A DNA stretch of 7,494 nucleotides from Candidatus Hodarchaeota archaeon (GCA_030589605.1 JAUUVJ010000192.1:1-7494); one strand, 5' to 3'; counted from the stretch's first letter, positions 1-6,023 are shown. Made by a program: numbers and translations. Notes: generated by a model not told the origin, from the letters alone.

Positions 1-2
1 CT

Positions 3-176
3 GTGATGTGTATAGTAGTAATCGCAGAAGCTTATTCACAGATTACCAAAAAAGATAAGTTATACTTTGTCCGATCTAAACTGAGAAAAAAAGTGAAACT
101 TCGCAGATACAATTTAAGACGATTGTTGAGGAAGGATTTAGGAAACGAAAGATCAATGATTGAAAGTGAAAATTGA
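3..176 (+). CDS. C-terminal end of an unrecognised protein, cut by the window edge
   Basis: An uninterrupted frame enters from the left edge and runs 57 codons to a TGA at 174-176. The product is strongly basic in its second half (many Lys and Arg, e.g. SKLRKKVKLRRYNLRRLL) and ends in an acidic tail, MIESEN. I do not recognise a family. The antisense strand is also largely open here, but its translation is dominated by Phe, Leu and Ser, as expected for the shadow of a Lys/Arg-rich coding strand. Because other coding-like segments follow directly in shifted frames up to 686, this may be the first readable part of a longer broken gene and not a genuine C-terminus. Confidence 0.35.
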   Translation: MMCIVVIAEAYSQITKKDKLYFVRSKLRKKVKLRRYNLRRLLRKDLGNERSMIESEN

Positions 177-434
177 CAATGGGAATCAGCATTGTTTTTA
201 TTCTCCCGAATTTCAAGTAATTCACCGTAAAATCTACGCTTTATCCGAATAAGTACCGTTGGTGGGGTACACAGGCGGTAGATTCAGATAATCTTTTTGA
301 ATGTGGTTAATTTTTCGTTTTAGAAAAACATTACGAATTACTTATCAAAAATGGAATAAAGACTTAATTAACATTCTTAAAGAACAAGCTAAAAAATGAT
401 TACCTTCTCTTTATTCTATGGTTTTCAGGGATAA
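177..434 (+). other. Interrupted coding-like segments, probable gene remnant
   Basis: No intact gene lies here. Plus-strand segments with protein-like composition follow each other in different frames. One (about 175-252) reads NQHCFYSPEFQVIHRKIYAL. A second (221-310) contains YPNKYRWWGTQAVDSDNLFE and stops at TAA 308-310. A third, 301-399, could begin at ATG 301 and stops at TGA 397-399, after which the same frame continues for about 12 sensible codons. The pattern suggests one gene with several frameshifts and stops. The antisense strand from about 288 downward is also open and reads plausibly for some 35 residues, so strand assignment is not secure. No RNA gene or clear promoter was seen. 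Confidence 0.3.
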
Positions 435-686
435 GTTATTACTCCGAGTGCTATTGATATCCCTGAATGGGTTGATGCTTATCGTGAAGTTGTCCAAAAG
501 CCATTTAGAAAATCAGTAGTAAGATCAGAAGCGATAAATTCTAGTTGGCTGTCTAAATCAAAGTTCCAAGACGGAATTGGAATATCCCAATGTCTGTCTG
601 AAATTCTCTGTTTGCAAAGTGTACTGGGTGCATCAAGAAATATAACCAAGAAAACTTATAAGGTTGACATTCTCATAATATCTTGA
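435..686 (+). pseudogene. Open frame without start, likely 3' part of a broken gene
   Basis: Eighty-three codons are open from just after a TAA (432-434) to a TGA at 684-686, but the frame contains no Met codon and no good alternative start near its beginning. The composition is that of a normal soluble protein (e.g. PEWVDAYREVVQKPFRKSVV), with balanced charged and hydrophobic residues, unlike the other two frames. The preceding segment in another frame, ending VFRDK near 435, would join smoothly to VITPSAIDIPEW if one base were gained or lost there. I do not recognise the family. It ends 7 bp before the next gene, so that gene's promoter lies inside it. Confidence 0.35.
656..661 (+). promoter_or_regulatory. 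Possible archaeal TATA box for the 693 gene
   Basis: TTATAA, preceded by the purine-rich stretch AAGAAAAC that could act as a BRE, is centred about 34 nt before ATG 693. With the usual archaeal spacing this predicts a transcript with a very short leader, which fits the absence of a Shine-Dalgarno sequence. In AT-rich DNA such a match can occur by chance. Confidence 0.3.
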
Positions 687-692
687 TTACTG

Positions 693-1370
693 ATGACTTC
701 TAATTGGGAAATGAAATCTTGCTTTAGATGTTGGAAAACATACACATTAATTATGAGCTTATTAGTCCTGGTTTGCCTAAGTTTGCTATTCAACTCAACT
801 AAAATTGTTCAAGGAGGAGTATCACTAGATCAAGAGTTCCCAAGTACTGTAGTTGTTGGTGAATCATTGACACTTGAACAGGTATTTTCTGATCTTGGAG
901 GGATTTATAAGGTAGAACTTTGGTATAAAATGATTTGGGAATCCCAATATAAATCGATCAATGCTTCATTAAAGAGTGGAACTCAACAAAGTGGTATATG
1001 GGAAGCAATTATTCCTAATACGGAACTATCTGAAACAGGAACTTTGATTATCCTATTTGTTAGTTGGGATATTCCTGGAAATAGTGTAAGGACTGATCCA
1101 CATCAAATTGAAATTATTGAAAAAGCAGAACTCACCTCAAGAAATAGTACTCAAATTAGAACTAGTATAATGAATTCAATAATTAATCTTGGAATATTTA
1201 TTGGGATCCCGATTTTTATTTTGCTAATATACTACAAATTTATAAGGTCACCAAGCAGCTTTACGCAAAAAGGGAACAAAAAACAAACCATTGAAGAAAT
1301 TAAGGAATTAATAAAACTAGATACTGAAGAAGAAAAAGAATTCAAATTAAAACGAAGAAGAGAGATCTAG
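693..1370 (+). CDS. Membrane protein with extracellular Ig-like domain
   Basis: This 225-residue protein has no family name I can give. Residues 1-15 are a short N-terminal region, about 16-36 a hydrophobic helix (signal peptide or anchor), 43-145 an ectodomain, about 161-183 a second helix, and 184-225 a highly charged tail rich in Lys and Glu that should be cytoplasmic. The ectodomain follows the pattern of archaeal Ig-like beta-sandwich repeats: VVGESLTLEQVFSDLGGIYK, then VELWYK, a later IP, and finally WDIPGNS, matching the common 'D..GGv..V.LwY ... IP ... D..GN' signature. Three N-x-S/T sequons (residues 34, 90, 151) fit surface exposure. The start at 693 has no Shine-Dalgarno site; ATG 711 (residue 7) is an alternative that leaves a cleaner signal-like N-terminus. 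It is monocistronic as far as can be seen. A ligand-binding or adhesion role is only inferred. Confidence 0.8.
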   Translation: MTSNWEMKSCFRCWKTYTLIMSLLVLVCLSLLFNSTKIVQGGVSLDQEFPSTVVVGESLTLEQVFSDLGGIYKVELWYKMIWESQYKSINASLKSGTQQSGIWEAIIPNTELSETGTLIILFVSWDIPGNSVRTDPHQIEIIEKAELTSRNSTQIRTSIMNSIINLGIFIGIPIFILLIYYKFIRSPSSFTQKGNKKQTIEEIKELIKLDTEEEKEFKLKRRREI

Positions 1371-1539
1371 TTCCAAGAAATATCAAAAAGGAATATTATG
1401 ATCTTTAGTCTGATATTCCTATAGTGAAGGCACGAAAAGTTTTAAGAATGAGCAAGAAATAAGATGAGGTATCCTTCCAATTCCACTATTCAAAAAGGAA
1501 AGAATGAAAAGTTTCAATTTTTACGTATCGAGATGTCGT

Positions 1540-1547
1540 GAGGTGAG
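1540..1547 (+). promoter_or_regulatory. Shine-Dalgarno site for the 1557 small ORF
   Basis: GAGGTGAG is a near-perfect Shine-Dalgarno sequence, nine bases before ATG 1557. It is the main reason to believe that the 35-codon ORF is, or once was, a translated start. The same GAGGTG core precedes the aldolase fragment at 2632, and a GAGGT core precedes the gene starting at 3488. Confidence 0.6.
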
Positions 1548-1556
1548 CTACCCGAG

Positions 1557-1664
1557 ATGAATTTAGACCAACTGTATCAACAAGTCCTTGAGCATAACGA
1601 TAAGGTCAAACAGCTTCGGTTAGAGAACTTGAAGTTGAAATTGGGAATGAAGAATTTATGCTAA
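1557..1664 (+). CDS. Small 35-residue ORF with strong RBS, possibly the N-terminus of the next gene
   Basis: ATG 1557 follows a GAGGTGAG site and opens a 35-codon frame ending at TAA 1662-1664. The product is a predicted amphipathic helix (MNLDQLYQQVLEHNDKVKQL, then Leu/Lys-rich) ending NLC. Its last codons overlap the next ATG (1658) in the arrangement ATGCTAA, which permits translational coupling. The alternative is that the two are one gene: the downstream frame is open back to 1604 and reads VRELEVEIGNEEFML before its Met, which continues the helix more naturally than the ORF's own Lys-rich end. A single-base indel near 1604-1620 would fuse them. Real gene, frameshifted gene and sequencing error cannot be separated from this sequence alone. 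Confidence 0.45.
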   Translation: MNLDQLYQQVLEHNDKVKQLRLENLKLKLGMKNLC

Positions 1665-1897
1665 ATATAGAAACATTTGATCCACAGACAAGATTATTGC
1701 AAACAGATGTTAAAGAGCTATTACAAAAGCAAGTAACTCTAAAAAAAGAGATAGCAATGATAGAAAGAAGGTTGGAGGGACATGTGGTAGATATGAAGAA
1801 GTTTATGGCAAATAATGGTTATAAGAAAATCGAACTCCAGGGATTAAGGATGACTTACAGTTATCCGCGAAAATATTACCAAATGATATTTTTATAA
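1658..1897 (+). CDS. Small coiled-coil protein, possibly Gp157-like
   Basis: This 79-residue product has a coiled-coil segment (about residues 12-46: TRLLQTDVKELLQKQ, then alternating Lys/Glu/Ile/Leu) followed by KKFMANNGYKKIELQGLRMT and YSYPRK. That order, a long helix, then a short 'GxKKIxxxGLRxTYS.R' strand motif, recalls the C-terminal part of siphovirus Gp157-family proteins, but the match is from memory and weak. There is no separate Shine-Dalgarno site; the start overlaps the stop of the 35-residue ORF. The last residues, KYYQMIFL, look unnatural. After the AAAA at about 1869-1872, another frame reads ILPNDIFIRNLPMSFT before a TAA, so a second frameshift may have altered the end. The 3' end overlaps the convergent helicase fragment by 22 bp. 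Confidence 0.5.
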   Translation: MLNIETFDPQTRLLQTDVKELLQKQVTLKKEIAMIERRLEGHVVDMKKFMANNGYKKIELQGLRMTYSYPRKYYQMIFL

Positions 1898-2460
1898 GAA
1901 ATCTGCCTATGTCGTTCACTTAAATCTCCTAAAAAACCTCGTCGAATCTCTAGTACTTCATTCACCAGATTAACTATTTCAACTGAACTCCGAAAATTAC
2001 GTTGCAGATGACCCGCGTCTTTAATATGTCCACTCTCAGCTGAATGATAATGCCAGAGAGCTGCTTTTAACTGAGCCCAATTAAAACCACTGGGATTAAT
2101 CACTTGAGCTATATCTCCTGTGAAAAATATATTGTCAATTCTCTGATCTTTTGACAATCGAATTAGCACCTCTATTTCAATGGGTGCAAGATCTTGAGTT
2201 TCATCACAAGCAATCCAATCGTAGCGAAATTTTTGTGGTTGTTCTTTCATGCGAGAAATACAGAAATATGCTAAATCAATACTGTCCCATAATCCCTCCC
2301 TTTCAAGATAGTTTTGATAGATCAAAGTAGCTTCATAATAGTCTTTTCGCATATCCTCTGGGGTTTTACAACGACCTCTCTCTTCTTTTAGATCCTTGTA
2401 AGTTTTGAAGTCCATAAGTTTTTTACTTGTGTTAGCATTTCCTTTTATACTCTCTTGCAC
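1876..2460 (-). pseudogene. UvrD/Rep-like SF1 helicase, internal fragment
   Basis: The 194-codon frame carries clear superfamily 1 helicase motifs: a Walker B segment ACDETQDLAPIEIEVL (Asp86, Glu87), motif III FFTGDIAQV (residues 112-120) and a motif IV-type QRNFRSSVEIV (153-163). The GDIAQ followed by GFNW resembles the TRANK1-like branch of UvrD-related helicases, which is a recollection and not a search result. Motif I (Walker A/P-loop) and the C-terminal motifs V and VI are missing, so it cannot be a working helicase; full members are several times longer. The nominal GTG start at 2460 lies inside the upstream aldolase fragment and has no ribosome binding site of its own. The last ~20 residues (after EIRRG) may be read-through beyond the homologous part. 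It is best read as a piece of a helicase gene left by a rearrangement. Confidence 0.75.
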
Positions 2461-2632
2461 CTTTTGATACCTGTAAAATTACTGGAGATTCTGTGGCAAC
2501 ACATGCTTTGATTATTGCTTGAAGCTGTTCCATATTGTTAAAATTATATCCTGAAATCGCATACCCGCCTTCGAGAGCTTTCTCAAATAGATCCCTAGTA
2601 TTGATTAAGCCTATTTCGCGATAACTTACCAT
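2432..2632 (-). pseudogene. fba: Class II fructose-bisphosphate aldolase, N-terminal 62 residues only
   Basis: The first 62 of 66 residues read as the start of a class II (zinc-dependent) fructose-1,6-bisphosphate aldolase: an N-terminal INTRDLFEKALEGGYAI, then YNFNNMEQLQAIIKACV and SPVILQVSKGAREY. These are the first strand and helix of the TIM barrel. Normal proteins have roughly 300 or more residues; everything after AREY, including the zinc-binding histidines and the catalytic Asp, is absent. The frame ends in KRKC and TAA. Similarity stops near position 2447. The ATG at 2632 keeps a proper GAGGTG site six bases upstream, so translation could still start and yield a useless peptide. The helicase fragment overlaps its last 29 bp in another frame. 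The enzyme would act in glycolysis or gluconeogenesis; this copy cannot. Confidence 0.85.
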
Positions 2633-2638
2633 TAATTA

Positions 2639-2644
2639 CACCTC
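2639..2644 (-). promoter_or_regulatory. Shine-Dalgarno site for the truncated aldolase
   Basis: Read on the minus strand this is GAGGTG, six bases before ATG 2632. It confirms the aldolase start and shows that the 5' end of that gene is intact although its body is gone. Confidence 0.6.
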
Positions 2645-2767
2645 TGTTCGAATTTCAATCAAAAGAAAGATATTTGAAACTTTGCATTCAGATCCTATTT
2701 GTATTCTTTTTCCAATCTACTAGAATTTTAAAGAATGATTCCCATACGGAAAATTCATTGATATTGT

Positions 2768-2799
2768 GTGGAATTGTTTGAAAGTGGAATTGTTTGAAA
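2768..2799. repeat. 16-bp perfect tandem duplication
   Basis: The unit GTGGAATTGTTTGAAA occurs twice in a row (2768-2783 and 2784-2799), followed by a partial third start, GTGTGAAA. It lies in the 289-bp non-coding gap between the aldolase fragment and the membrane-protein gene. Apart from this repeat and the aldolase ribosome binding site, I see nothing definite in that gap. Slippage during replication is the simplest origin. Confidence 0.85.
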
Positions 2800-2921
2800 G
2801 TGTGAAAGGTTCAAAATAATGAAAATCTCTCTTCAGAATTGTTATGAGACCTTATCTATTACTTTTGGTTCAACCATAAATGATGAAAAGGCTAAATTCG
2901 TTAGCACATCACTAAGATTCC

Positions 2922-3488
2922 CTATAAAAAAAATATGGTTGTATACCTATCCCATCTGTCCATCACACCTATAGGTCCATTTGCTATGACTCCTACGTAC
3001 ATATTGGTTAAATTTTGAAAATCAAATGATGTTTGAAATTTCAAGAAGACTTCTTCACCTGCAGCAAGGTTTAGATCACCTGTGATAACAGATATTTCAC
3101 TAGCATTTTTTATATCCCCAAAACTTGAATTAAAAGCTAAAAGGTCATCGTTAACGCATATAAATGCTTTTTCAATTTGAAAGAGATCATCTTGCGGAAT
3201 AGGATAATTCCCATAACTTTCAACTATACAAACAACCGAAAAGAAAACAGTTCCGTTACTGTAAATCGATTCTCTGGTTATATTTAAATATAAAACGAGT
3301 CGGGGAGGTTCAGGGTCTTCACTCGAAGGGTTAAATATTGCATTATATGAAAAATAAATAAGGTGGAGAGTAAACCACCCACTAATTAGGCTGAAAAAAA
3401 TGGCACCACTAAATAATAGACTTTTTTTACGCTTTGAACTGTGTTTCCATGATGCCTTAAGTCGCTGAATCAACTGTGGTGTATTCAC
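2922..3488 (-). CDS. Single-pass membrane protein, second gene of the protease operon
   Basis: This 188-residue protein belongs to no family I recognise. A basic N-terminus (residues 1-22, many Lys and Arg) precedes one transmembrane helix at about 23-48, then a Pro/Glu-rich spacer (SSEDPEPPR) and a beta-rich domain to the C-terminus. The positive-inside rule puts the domain outside the cell, and five N-x-S/T sequons (69, 78, 120, 128, 159) agree. The ectodomain has alternating strands ending in a KFQTSFDFQNL-type edge, suggesting a beta-sandwich, which is inference. The start is GTG at 3488, supported by GAGGT six bases upstream; no ATG fits. It begins 13 nt after the protease stop, so the two are very likely co-transcribed. 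The last codons include an 8-base homopolymer (2926-2933), so the exact C-terminus is sensitive to an indel. A role as partner, anchor or inhibitor of the protease is possible but unproven. Confidence 0.8.
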   Translation of the reverse strand: MNTPQLIQRLKASWKHSSKRKKSLLFSGAIFFSLISGWFTLHLIYFSYNAIFNPSSEDPEPPRLVLYLNITRESIYSNGTVFFSVVCIVESYGNYPIPQDDLFQIEKAFICVNDDLLAFNSSFGDIKNASEISVITGDLNLAAGEEVFLKFQTSFDFQNLTNMYVGVIANGPIGVMDRWDRYTTIFFL

Positions 3489-3494
3489 TCTTCT

Positions 3495-3499
3495 ACCTC
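3495..3499 (-). promoter_or_regulatory. Shine-Dalgarno site deciding the GTG start at 3488
   Basis: GAGGT on the minus strand sits six bases before GTG 3488, inside the 13-nt gap after the protease stop. It decides the start of the membrane-protein gene and supports translation from a shared mRNA. Confidence 0.6.
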
Positions 3500-3501
3500 A
3501 T

Positions 3502-5457
3502 TTAACCTAGTAACCCAATAGATGGGACTTGAGAAACACGGATATTATCCCAATATGCATAACCATAGTTCCCATTAGACCAACCTGCACGAAAACCTAA
3601 AGCTACAGGTCCTTGCATGAACGTCCAATAATAAGGATGGTCATCCGTATAAACTGCTAACTGTAGACTTCCTGATGTATAAGTCGATCCGTCTGCTCTT
3701 CGTGCAATTTCCATTCCGATATAAGATGTATCACTATCGACTTTTACTCCGAAAATCCTTATTTCAACCTCTTGCCAATCGTAACACCACCAACCTGTAT
3801 GATTATAAACGTTTTCCTCGTAAATTAACGTCAATTCTCCGTGAACCATTGTGTGTACTTGCATATAATACCTATAAAACCTAACACGAACAAAGTTGTT
3901 ACTATCAGCTAATACAGGATAGAAGTCGTGATAAGCTAATGTGTAGCCGTTAGAGCGTGTTGTTGTGTATGAAAAGTATTTGTCATAGTCAGAATTTGTA
4001 CTGAGAACTTGAGTTCCAAGACCATCCCATTTATATACGACAGGCTTATCCCCTGAGCCATCTAGCATGTACATTCTACCTCTGAGGGATCCACCGTAAT
4101 AAAGCGTATTGAAAACAGGGTTAGATGCTGTAGTCATTGAATGAGATGACCACCTGTTTGTGTTTGCATCTTGAAAGTCGTCTATGGTTGCATAACTTAG
4201 AGCTTCCCAAGAATCTATGATTCCATGACCATAATAATTATTTTGACGACTAGTTGTTTTGGTATAGTCATCCTCAGTTGTATCTTCACCACCAGGGTCA
4301 CAATGATGTTTGATATAATTCCGTACTACTGAAGCGGGAGGATCAGACCCCTGAACATTCGCTAATACTTGATATATCTCTGCAGCTTGGCCCGCGACCA
4401 TTGGACATGAATAACTAGTTCCTGCTACATAATGGAAGTCATTTAAGTCTCCATCACTGTCTAAGTCATCTTGAGATGGTATATTAACGTATTGTCCTGG
4501 CGCTACCACATCAATTTCAGACCCATAATCAGAGATTTTAGCCCTTACTCCTGCACCGGGTTCGTCACTTGAATTAACTGCACCAATTGCCATCACGTTA
4601 GAATATGCTGCAGGATATTTTACAGCATCCATACCAATTCCAAAAAAACCATTACCTGAAGCAGCTAGCATAACAGTTGTACCATCCGATACAAGATTAT
4701 CTACAGCAGTTTGAAGTCCAGTCCAGCCATTACTATATCCCCAAGAGCAGCTGACAATATCTGGATCGTACCAAGCGTGTAGTAACTCTAGAGCCCACTG
4801 ATAACAAAATTCACCAGCTTCATTATCTTTGTAGTCGACTACGATTAAGTTTGCATAAGGAGCCATCCTTAGGAATGTTCCTACTGTTCCTGTGCCATGG
4901 TCTCGGCCATCATAGACTCCAACTTTCTGGGAAGAATCATGTGAATAGTCACTATAAGATGTCCATTCGTTTACAGAGTCAATGTAGGTGTTAGTTGCTT
5001 CATAATGATATTCCCAGTGACCAAAAATCCACCATCCAACGAATTCTTTCCACCAATTGATATCAATATACGATATTGGGCGTAAAGTTCCATCAGGTCT
5101 ATACATCAAATCTTCATGAGCATGAACACCTGTATCAACAATTGCAACAGTTAAACCTTCTCCTGGTCTGGTCATGCCTATTTTGTCAATCCAATTGTGG
5201 CCTTTGTCCACGTTAACCATTTCATAAGCTGTATCATCATCATATCCTGGTATTGCAGCTAGTTCAACAGAGGGACTAGCGTTTTTTTCAGAATCAACTC
5301 TATGAACAATTTCTGCATAGTTCCCAGTGATATATGATGATAAAACCTCATATGAGTCTTTATTTGCTACAAACCCAGTTTGTTCTGTGTTTGTTTGTTT
5401 TGAATGTGAAAAATCATTCATCATTAGCTCATTTGTTGAGAATTTTGTGTTTTTCAC
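3502..5457 (-). CDS. Subtilisin-like serine protease (S8) with C-terminal jelly-roll-like domain
   Basis: This 651-residue protein has all catalytic elements of the subtilase family in the canonical order: Asp108 in AIVDTG, His187 in RDHGTGTVG, the oxyanion Asn269 in AASGNG, and Ser348 in GTSYSCPMVAG. The catalytic domain spans about 98-420. Residues 425-645 form a second, beta-rich and aromatic-rich domain that begins DDFQDANTNRWSS and ends YWDNIRVSQ, a framing typical of concanavalin/LamG-like jelly rolls that bind glycans or substrate. The enzyme would cleave peptide bonds by the Asp-His-Ser mechanism. Residues 1-97 are polar and show neither a signal peptide nor a recognisable I9 propeptide, which is odd because the architecture is that of an exported enzyme. 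The start is GTG 5457; the frame is open only ten codons further up and holds no hydrophobic stretch. ATGs at residues 12 and 13 are alternatives. No Shine-Dalgarno site is present; a TATA-like box about 25 nt upstream suggests leaderless translation. The 188-residue membrane-protein gene follows in the same operon. Confidence 0.93.
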   Translation of the reverse strand: MKNTKFSTNELMMNDFSHSKQTNTEQTGFVANKDSYEVLSSYITGNYAEIVHRVDSEKNASPSVELAAIPGYDDDTAYEMVNVDKGHNWIDKIGMTRPGEGLTVAIVDTGVHAHEDLMYRPDGTLRPISYIDINWWKEFVGWWIFGHWEYHYEATNTYIDSVNEWTSYSDYSHDSSQKVGVYDGRDHGTGTVGTFLRMAPYANLIVVDYKDNEAGEFCYQWALELLHAWYDPDIVSCSWGYSNGWTGLQTAVDNLVSDGTTVMLAASGNGFFGIGMDAVKYPAAYSNVMAIGAVNSSDEPGAGVRAKISDYGSEIDVVAPGQYVNIPSQDDLDSDGDLNDFHYVAGTSYSCPMVAGQAAEIYQVLANVQGSDPPASVVRNYIKHHCDPGGEDTTEDDYTKTTSRQNNYYGHGIIDSWEALSYATIDDFQDANTNRWSSHSMTTASNPVFNTLYYGGSLRGRMYMLDGSGDKPVVYKWDGLGTQVLSTNSDYDKYFSYTTTRSNGYTLAYHDFYPVLADSNNFVRVRFYRYYMQVHTMVHGELTLIYEENVYNHTGWWCYDWQEVEIRIFGVKVDSDTSYIGMEIARRADGSTYTSGSLQLAVYTDDHPYYWTFMQGPVALGFRAGWSNGNYGYAYWDNIRVSQVPSIGLLG

Positions 5458-5473
5458 ATCGAGTATAATAGTG

Positions 5474-5767
5474 CTATATAATATAATTTAAGGTTCTGTT
5501 TTTACCAACAATAATATAAACATGCATGTAAGAATTAGCATCTAGAGAATTGTAGGGTTTAAGGAGATAATACCACTTATAGCCTATAAATTCAAAATCC
5601 AATAATGCTTTTGTCTGATATTTTTCATACTTTTTGGCTAATGTTCTGGGTTTAACTACTCGCATGGTAGTTTCATTAATAGGTGCTAATGTGCCTTTTC
5701 TTATTAAAGCATTTAATTCATCTCTGGTAAAAATAACGTTACAAAGAGGAATTTTCCGATTGTCCGA
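5474..5767 (-). pseudogene. Open frame with late start, probable C-terminal remnant
   Basis: The minus-strand frame is open for 97 codons from just below a TAA (5768-5770) to the stop at 5474-5476. Its only Met is at 5665, residue 35, and has no ribosome binding site, yet the part before it is as protein-like as the rest (CNVIFTRDELNALIRKGTLA, then RVVKPRTLAKKYEKYQTKAL). Beyond the TAA the same frame continues sensibly for about 25 codons (e.g. GYQNHVGGLCCNHLKNKGI), which suggests that the TAA interrupts a once longer gene. I do not recognise the family. It ends inside the likely promoter of the protease gene. If it is a real gene, the 63-residue version from ATG 5665 would be the product. 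Confidence 0.35.
5476..5490 (-). promoter_or_regulatory. TATA-like promoter of the protease operon
   Basis: On the minus strand the sequence reads TAAATTATATTATAT, centred about 25-26 nt before GTG 5457. That is the usual distance from an archaeal TATA box to the transcription start, so the mRNA may begin at or very near the GTG, in line with the missing Shine-Dalgarno site. The match is suggestive only, given the local AT content. Confidence 0.4.
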
Positions 5768-5936
5768 TTAAATGCCCTTATTTTTCAGATGATTACAGCA
5801 TAAACCCCCAACATGATTCTGATACCCTAGACCAAGTCGCCACCCAAATTCATATCAGAAAGTATCAAGGTTTTTAGAAGAAGTAAAAGGACATTTCATA
5901 GGAAGTTTTGAAAAGATAAAGGAAAAAATCGGATAA
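5737..5936 (+). other. Ambiguous coding-like remnant
   Basis: Together with the neighbouring sequence up to 6023, this stretch holds no intact gene. On the plus strand, 5737-5877 is open in one frame and contains a Cys-rich start (DCPIKCPYFSDDYSINPQ). From about 5821 another frame is open and ends, from 5869, in a well-formed charged helix (RFLEEVKGHFIGSFEKIKEK) at TAA 5934-5936. A single indel near 5868-5875 would join them. The minus strand is also readable over 5771-5850, as described for the neighbouring remnant, so the two readings compete. Positions 5937-6023 show no clear promoter or ribosome binding site. Confidence 0.25.
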
Positions 5937-6023
5937 CAAACTTTAAGAGGCGTTTCTCATACGCTCCCAATAGTTCCGCAATCATCACATTTAAGTAACT
6001 TTTTTCGCACAAAATATCGCAGA

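Noticed and set aside
250..300. GTAGATTCAGATAATC region as a possible tRNA T-arm
   Set aside because: It cannot be folded into a cloverleaf with an acceptor stem, and the T-loop consensus GGTTCRANNCC is not met.
418..540. Short plus-strand frame from ATG 418 with hydrophobic content
   Set aside because: It overlaps the more protein-like frame at 435-686 and reads as a Leu/Val-rich shadow of it. Only its first few codons fit the remnant chain.
1059..1073. The 15-base string GTTAGTTGGGATATT occurs here and again at 6189-6203
   Set aside because: Both copies encode the same short peptide (VSWDI) in two otherwise different proteins. With nothing shared on either side it is most likely chance, not a repeat element.
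1391..1421. GGAATAT ... ATATTCC inverted repeat after the 693 gene
   Set aside because: The 7-bp AT-rich stem has a 16-base or longer loop and no T-tract, so it is too weak to call a terminator.
3675..3884. Plus-strand open frame of 69 codons
   Set aside because: It lies wholly antisense within the C-terminal domain of the protease and has no ribosome binding site or recognisable content.
5754..5934. Short inverted matches around TCCGATT near 5763 and ATCGGATAA near 5928, as possible ends of a small mobile element
   Set aside because: Only about 7 bp match, no target-site duplication is visible, and similar strings occur near 70 and 243.
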